Shown piece by piece: positions 59,770-64,000 of a stretch of 64,000 bases of DNA. The position numbers and the translations under genes were made by a program. The notes beneath the pieces are model-generated. The model did no database searches. It saw only the letters and a list, made by a program, of their open reading frames with translations, and was not told the origin of the DNA. Within the stretch, counting starts at the first letter, position 1; every line of letters starts with the position of its first letter. The stretch comes from Malurus cyaneus samueli (lineage: Eukaryota > Chordata > Aves > Passeriformes > Maluridae), in the NCBI GenBank assembly GCA_009741485.1, contig CM019237.1, forward strand, positions 50,034,050-50,098,049, given 5' to 3'.

Positions 59770-60060
59770 GTGGAAGAGAGACTATCGAGAAGGGCCTGGA
59801 GTGACACGGGAAATGGCTGCACACTGAAAGTGAGCAGGTTTACATTGGATATTGAGAATAAATCCTTCCCTGTGAGGGTGGTGAGGCCCTGGCACAGGCT
59901 GTCCAGAGCAGCTGTGGCTGTTCCATTCCTGGCAGTGTCCAAGGCCAGCTTGGATGGGGCTCTGAACAACCTGGGATAGTGGAAGGAGCCCGCCCATGGA
60001 ATTGGTTTGTATTTAAGGATTCATTGCAATCCAGGCCATTCTGTGACTCTGATTCTATGA
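59770..60060 (+). mobile_element. CR1 LINE 3' fragment, about 290 bp
   Basis: GAGAGACTATCGAGAAGGGC, GGTTTACATTGGATATTGAG, GGTGGTGAGGCCCTGGCAC and CCATTCTGTGACTCTGATTC with a final octamer. Same orientation as the older CR1 copy 225 bp upstream. Confidence 0.92.
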
Positions 60061-60861
60061 AAATCCCCTATTTTGGGAAAAACAGTTAGGCTTTAGAGCT
60101 TTTGAAAGACAGGAAAAAATCTGAGCCATTCAGTTTCTAAATAATTAACTCCCCTAACCCATTCTGCACCTCCTGATCTCCAGTTTGAAGACTGATTATC
60201 CTAAGGATCAGTGGAACAAAAGCCTTTTAATCTTTTCTAGAAGTAGAGGTGCTAAATATAGATCCAGATTAAACTATTAAAATATAATACGCCAATTCAT
60301 TTGAAAAGCAACAAACCAATTAATCTTTAACTTCTGCAGCTGTGGGCACATTTATTTCTTCTTTAGCCACGGATTCCTGTAAAGCTTTTCTGGGGGGGAT
60401 GAGTTAACACAAATGACAAGGTGCCATTTTCAAGGGCTCCTGTGTCACAGCAACTTCATCTGCAAAAGTCTTCAAGGTTCAGACAGGCAAAGCCATGACT
60501 GATGTGATCTGGTGGCAGTGTGCCCTTGCAGGAGGATTTCCAGAGGTGCCCTCCTGCCAGCACTTCCAGGATTTTTCAAAAACTCCTCTATATAACTCTG
60601 GCAACTCACTGGTCGTATAGAAGTGCATATAAAAATCATGTTGAACAGACCTTTTTAAACTCTGCAGCCACTCCACCTATGATCCTAATCATAAAAATCC
60701 TATTCTCTAGCATAAGAATTTTCCAACAGCAAGACGAGGAATCAAATCTGCATGGACAAAGACAAACTCTGGAGTCAAAGGACTGATACCTCCTCACATA
60801 GTCTCTGGCAAAGAGTCAGAAAAATTGCTGTGCCCCACAGCTTGAAAAAAGGTTGGTTTTG

Positions 60862-60878
60862 TTTTTTTTTTTTTTTTT
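60862..60878. repeat. Poly(T) run of 17
   Basis: Uninterrupted T17 after TTGGTTTTG; no retroposed body recognised to its right. Confidence 0.95.
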
Positions 60879-61788
60879 GGCCCAACTTCCTGGCCCTCAA
60901 TGAAAACTGAAAATTTTTTAAAAAGCTATTTGAAAAGTCTCCTGGGTAAAACCAGTATAAAACAGATTATTCTTCTTTTTTATTAACTTCAGATCAAAGC
61001 TCTTCACTCTTTAAGTAGGGAACCAAGGGGATCAGGTAAAGTAAATATTCTCTTCTCTGCAATTTCATGTGCAAACACTGAGTTTTCAGGCTGAGAAGAC
61101 ATGATTTAGTAGTTTTACTGCACAAGAAAAACCTGCATTTATGCTCTGATCTTCACGGGCATGACTTCGCTCTTTCTCAATTTTTTTTTAGTGTGATGAT
61201 TATATCTAACTAGAGAAAACATACAAAATTGTTCCTAGGTTCAATACAGGAAGAACAAGATAAAGTCTCTTGCCCATCATCACTAGACATGTTAGATGGA
61301 TTATTCAATGCAAAAATAAAGTAAGTAGATACCTCAAGTCCCTATTAAAACATTTTCCAAAGGCAACATCCAAACTACATTATGCTGTACAAACACTGCC
61401 AGAGATTTTTCCTGCCCAAGCCAGCCAGTCACATTTAAATCCCATGCAGCTGAGCTCTGTCATACTCTTATTTTGAAACTTGTTTGCTGATGAGAAGTGC
61501 ACAACCAGCTTTGCTCCCATCAGTTGCATTAAAAATAAAAGGTTGCTCCTGAGGTCAGACCAACATTTTTGTACCAGCTTTCAACCTTAAATGAACTTGC
61601 CTAGCCAAGGCAGAGAACTTCAAAGCCAAAAGTCTATAATAAGAACTTCATTATGAAATTTTACTCCAAGACCTGCAGCTCTTCTTGCCTGGAAGAGAGG
61701 CTCTATAGAAGTGAGTATTTGCACACTTGATGGGTAAGAGACTCTAATTGAGAGATAACTCCAGGGAGCTGGATTTATTACTGGGGGA

Positions 61789-61793
61789 NNNNN
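61789..61793. other. Assembly gap (5 N)
   Basis: Five unresolved bases; the true length may differ from five. Confidence 1.
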
Positions 61794-61857
61794 TTTCAGA
61801 CATCTGTTATCCAAGGATCTAATCCTCAACTTTTTACTGTTTTGGTAACAATCTTCT

Positions 61858-62083
61858 AAGGAGAGAGACTATTTACAAGATCATACAGTGACAGGAGAAA
61901 AGGGAACGGATTCAAACTGGTATTTGGATTAGATATGAGGAAGAAATTGTTCCCTGTGAGGGTGGTGAGGCCCTGGCACAGGTTGCCCAGAGAAGCTGTG
62001 GCTGCCCCATCCCTGGCAGTGTCCAGGTCCAGGGTGGATGGGGCTCTGAGCAACCTGGGACAGTGGAAGGTGTCCCTGCCCAC
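61858..62083 (+). mobile_element. CR1 LINE fragment lacking the last 60 bp
   Basis: GGTTAGATATGAGGAAGAAA-like block (near 61928), GTGAGGGTGGTGAGGCCCTG and GCAACCTGGGACAGTGGAAG, then abrupt loss of similarity after GGTGTCCCTGCCCAC. The usual tail and octamers are missing, so a later deletion or rearrangement removed the 3' end. Confidence 0.88.
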
Positions 62084-64000
62084 AATAGGCTTGCTTTATG
62101 TTAGTATAAACTGTATCTTACAATAACTGGTCTTGTTTATTAACATTTTTAGACTGATTTCCCCAACTTTAGAGGAACTGTGTGAAGTTCCCCCTTGTCT
62201 GAGAATCTCAAGGCACCGATGACTTCCAGCTGAGCTCCCACAACTTGCCATATCTGTGAGATGACAGTGACTCCCCAGGAGCACTGATGCTCCCATTTGG
62301 GACACAAGGGATGTCCCTAAGCCTCTATCAGCAGCACCTGAATCAAATCAGCCTTAGCAATCCTTGCTGGCTCATTCCTTGGCATCTCCCATGCCAGCAC
62401 ATCTGCAAACAGGCCATAAAAATGGCCTCGGAGCAGGACCTGTGCTGAAAGTGTCCAACAACTGCTCTTTACTCAAGGGCCACCTGATTTCTCTCTGCCC
62501 AAGCAGCTGCCCTGTCTCTCTAGCAGTGCGCCTGATTTCAACACAATGCAACAGGAAGACATCAATCTCTGATACAGCAAGCTTCCACAGAGGAGAGAAA
62601 GCCTAGAAATTTCCCTTCCAAAGGGGGAAAAAAAAGCCCTCAACAGTTGTTAACAAAGAATCCTCACACAATTCATCCCCCAATTGTCTGTGTAGGAAAT
62701 AAGATGTGAACAATTCTAGTGCTCAGGTGTGTCCTGATGTGTGCCCTGGGTGTTTGCACATTTGTTCCTTAGGAAAATATAGGGTTTGCAGTGGTTACAC
62801 TGAACAGGGGAAGCAGCACAGAGCCTGCATTTTGATCTGTGCCTGAGAAATTCAGCGAAGTCTTTTCCTAAGGGGTGGCCACATTTTAAGTCTGCTGGGA
62901 GCTTGTGTAAGTGCTCTGTTAACATTTTGGAAAGTGAGGGAGATGCACTTGGGGCTATATCCCTGCCTGCCTATCTCACTGCATGTTCCTGGCTTTAATC
63001 AGGGGGTGAATATAGATAGAAGTAGGAAGTGGGAAGAGTTACAGCTCGACTATTTAGAAAACAGAACCCTTCTCTGATGAATTATGCAGCTTTCCTCTAT
63101 CATTTTTAAAAAATACTTACAAGGAACAAGTGGGAGTTTCATTTCTCAAACTGCAAACACCTAAGGCTTTGGGAAGATCTTGTCCCACAGGGAAAAGAAA
63201 AGGTGAAATTGCCCCAGACAGGCAGATCCTGATTTCAAAGCTGTGGCAATGACTGGAAATTCAATCTTTATGTAGTAATAGGCTTAATTTCCTACCTACA
63301 GAGTTGTTTAAGGAGGGGGTGGAGAGGGTATGCCCCTTTATTTTCAAGTGGTCCAAGTGAGATGTGGAAAAGTTCAACAATGAAAAAAAAAACCAAAAAA
63401 ACAAAAAAAAAACCAACTACAAAACTTCATGGAAAATTGGGGGAAAAGGGTGCTTTTGCAAGGAAAAAGAAAACAAAGAAAGCAACCCTGCCACAAATGA
63501 ATTCTGAAGCTCATGTAAAATTTCTTGATGGAGCATCTCTCTTCAGTATCTACAGTAAATGCTGGAACTAAGGAGATTTGTCTGAAAGTTCAGCCAGGTG
63601 CCTGAAATCTCCCGGATAAAAAAAACACTCAGACACAGAGCACTCCTAATTCGCAGCTCATCCCTCACAAATCTCAAGACAAACAGCAGCCCAGGCAGTG
63701 CATCCCAGGGTGGTTTAAAGTGATTAAAAAGAAACACAAACAGCCACAGAGAAAAGAAAATCTCTTAAATTAAATGTATGGCTAATCAGCTCTCCATCAT
63801 ATCTGTTTTTCCTGGGAGTGTGCTGGAGAGCCTTTTCAAAGTGCAGTGCTTGTTCTGGCTTTGGGATGGCACAGCAGGCACAGGAACTCCATCTCATGGG
63901 TGAAATTCAGCTCCCTGTGTGCCAAAGGCAGCTCCCAAAGCTGTCTAAATTGTGGTCTAGAGGGATCTTCAGGCTCTGTTTAGACTGGTTACAGCTCTGG
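62084..64000. other. No gene seen
   Basis: Unique-looking DNA to the end of the window, with an A-rich tract at 63383-63412. Confidence 0.55.
63383..63412. repeat. A-rich low-complexity tract
   Basis: Three A-runs of 7 to 10 separated by CC or C. Confidence 0.9.

Larger units (their letters stand above)
60061..61857. other. No gene seen
   Basis: AT-leaning DNA with the T17 run and the 5-N gap. Confidence 0.55.

Noticed and set aside
44024..64000. Exons of GALNT8, expected upstream of KCNA6 by synteny
   Set aside because: No GalNAc-transferase catalytic or lectin-repeat motif is visible in any minus-strand frame.

Overview
This is vertebrate nuclear DNA, almost certainly from a bird. It is AT-leaning, gene-poor and non-operonic. 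It is studded with 5'-truncated CR1 LINE copies whose 3' ends finish in the avian ATTCTRTG-type octamer repeats, and it carries LTR-retroelement scraps of a kind common in birds. A songbird-type genome is my best guess, but the sequence alone does not fix the species. There is a 5-base assembly gap at 61789-61793.

Only one protein-coding gene is convincing: an intact, single-exon coding region on the minus strand (41651-43204, 517 codons) for the voltage-gated potassium channel Kv1.6 (KCNA6). It has a T1 domain, six membrane segments, the S4 arginine ladder, the TVGYGD selectivity filter, the PVP gate and a C-terminal PDZ-binding TEV. A GC/CpG-rich block (about 42490-44010) covers its 5' half and upstream leader, with a TATA-like palindrome at the far edge (44014-44023). 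In other vertebrates KCNA6 is clustered with KCNA1 and KCNA5 and lies near GALNT8. None of these is visible here, so the neighbours, if conserved, lie outside the window (KCNA1 expected to the left, GALNT8 to the right).

Layout: 1-12.4 kb is non-coding DNA with seven CR1 fragments and two plus-strand stretches flanked by good splice signals (4871-5206 and 9589-9662), which may be exons of an unannotated non-coding transcript. 12.4-27 kb is mostly unique sequence with a very old CR1 piece, a tRNA-Ala-like relic, an AT minisatellite, two LTR-element remnants and one perfect hairpin. 27-34.4 kb is CR1-dense, including a convergent CR1 pair and a second, 17-bp-arm perfect hairpin. 34.4-41.6 kb is the 3' side of KCNA6. 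44-64 kb is the 5' side, a gene desert with eight more CR1 fragments (three clustered near 59-62 kb) and a MIR-like ancient SINE.

I found no operons, CRISPR arrays, rRNA genes or intact mobile elements, and nothing that clearly amounts to a new multi-gene system. The most follow-up-worthy signals are the exon-like segments, the two perfect hairpins, the in-frame open leader with a 30-bp tandem repeat above KCNA6, and several ancient repeat relics. Repeat family names come from recognised consensus features, not a database search.
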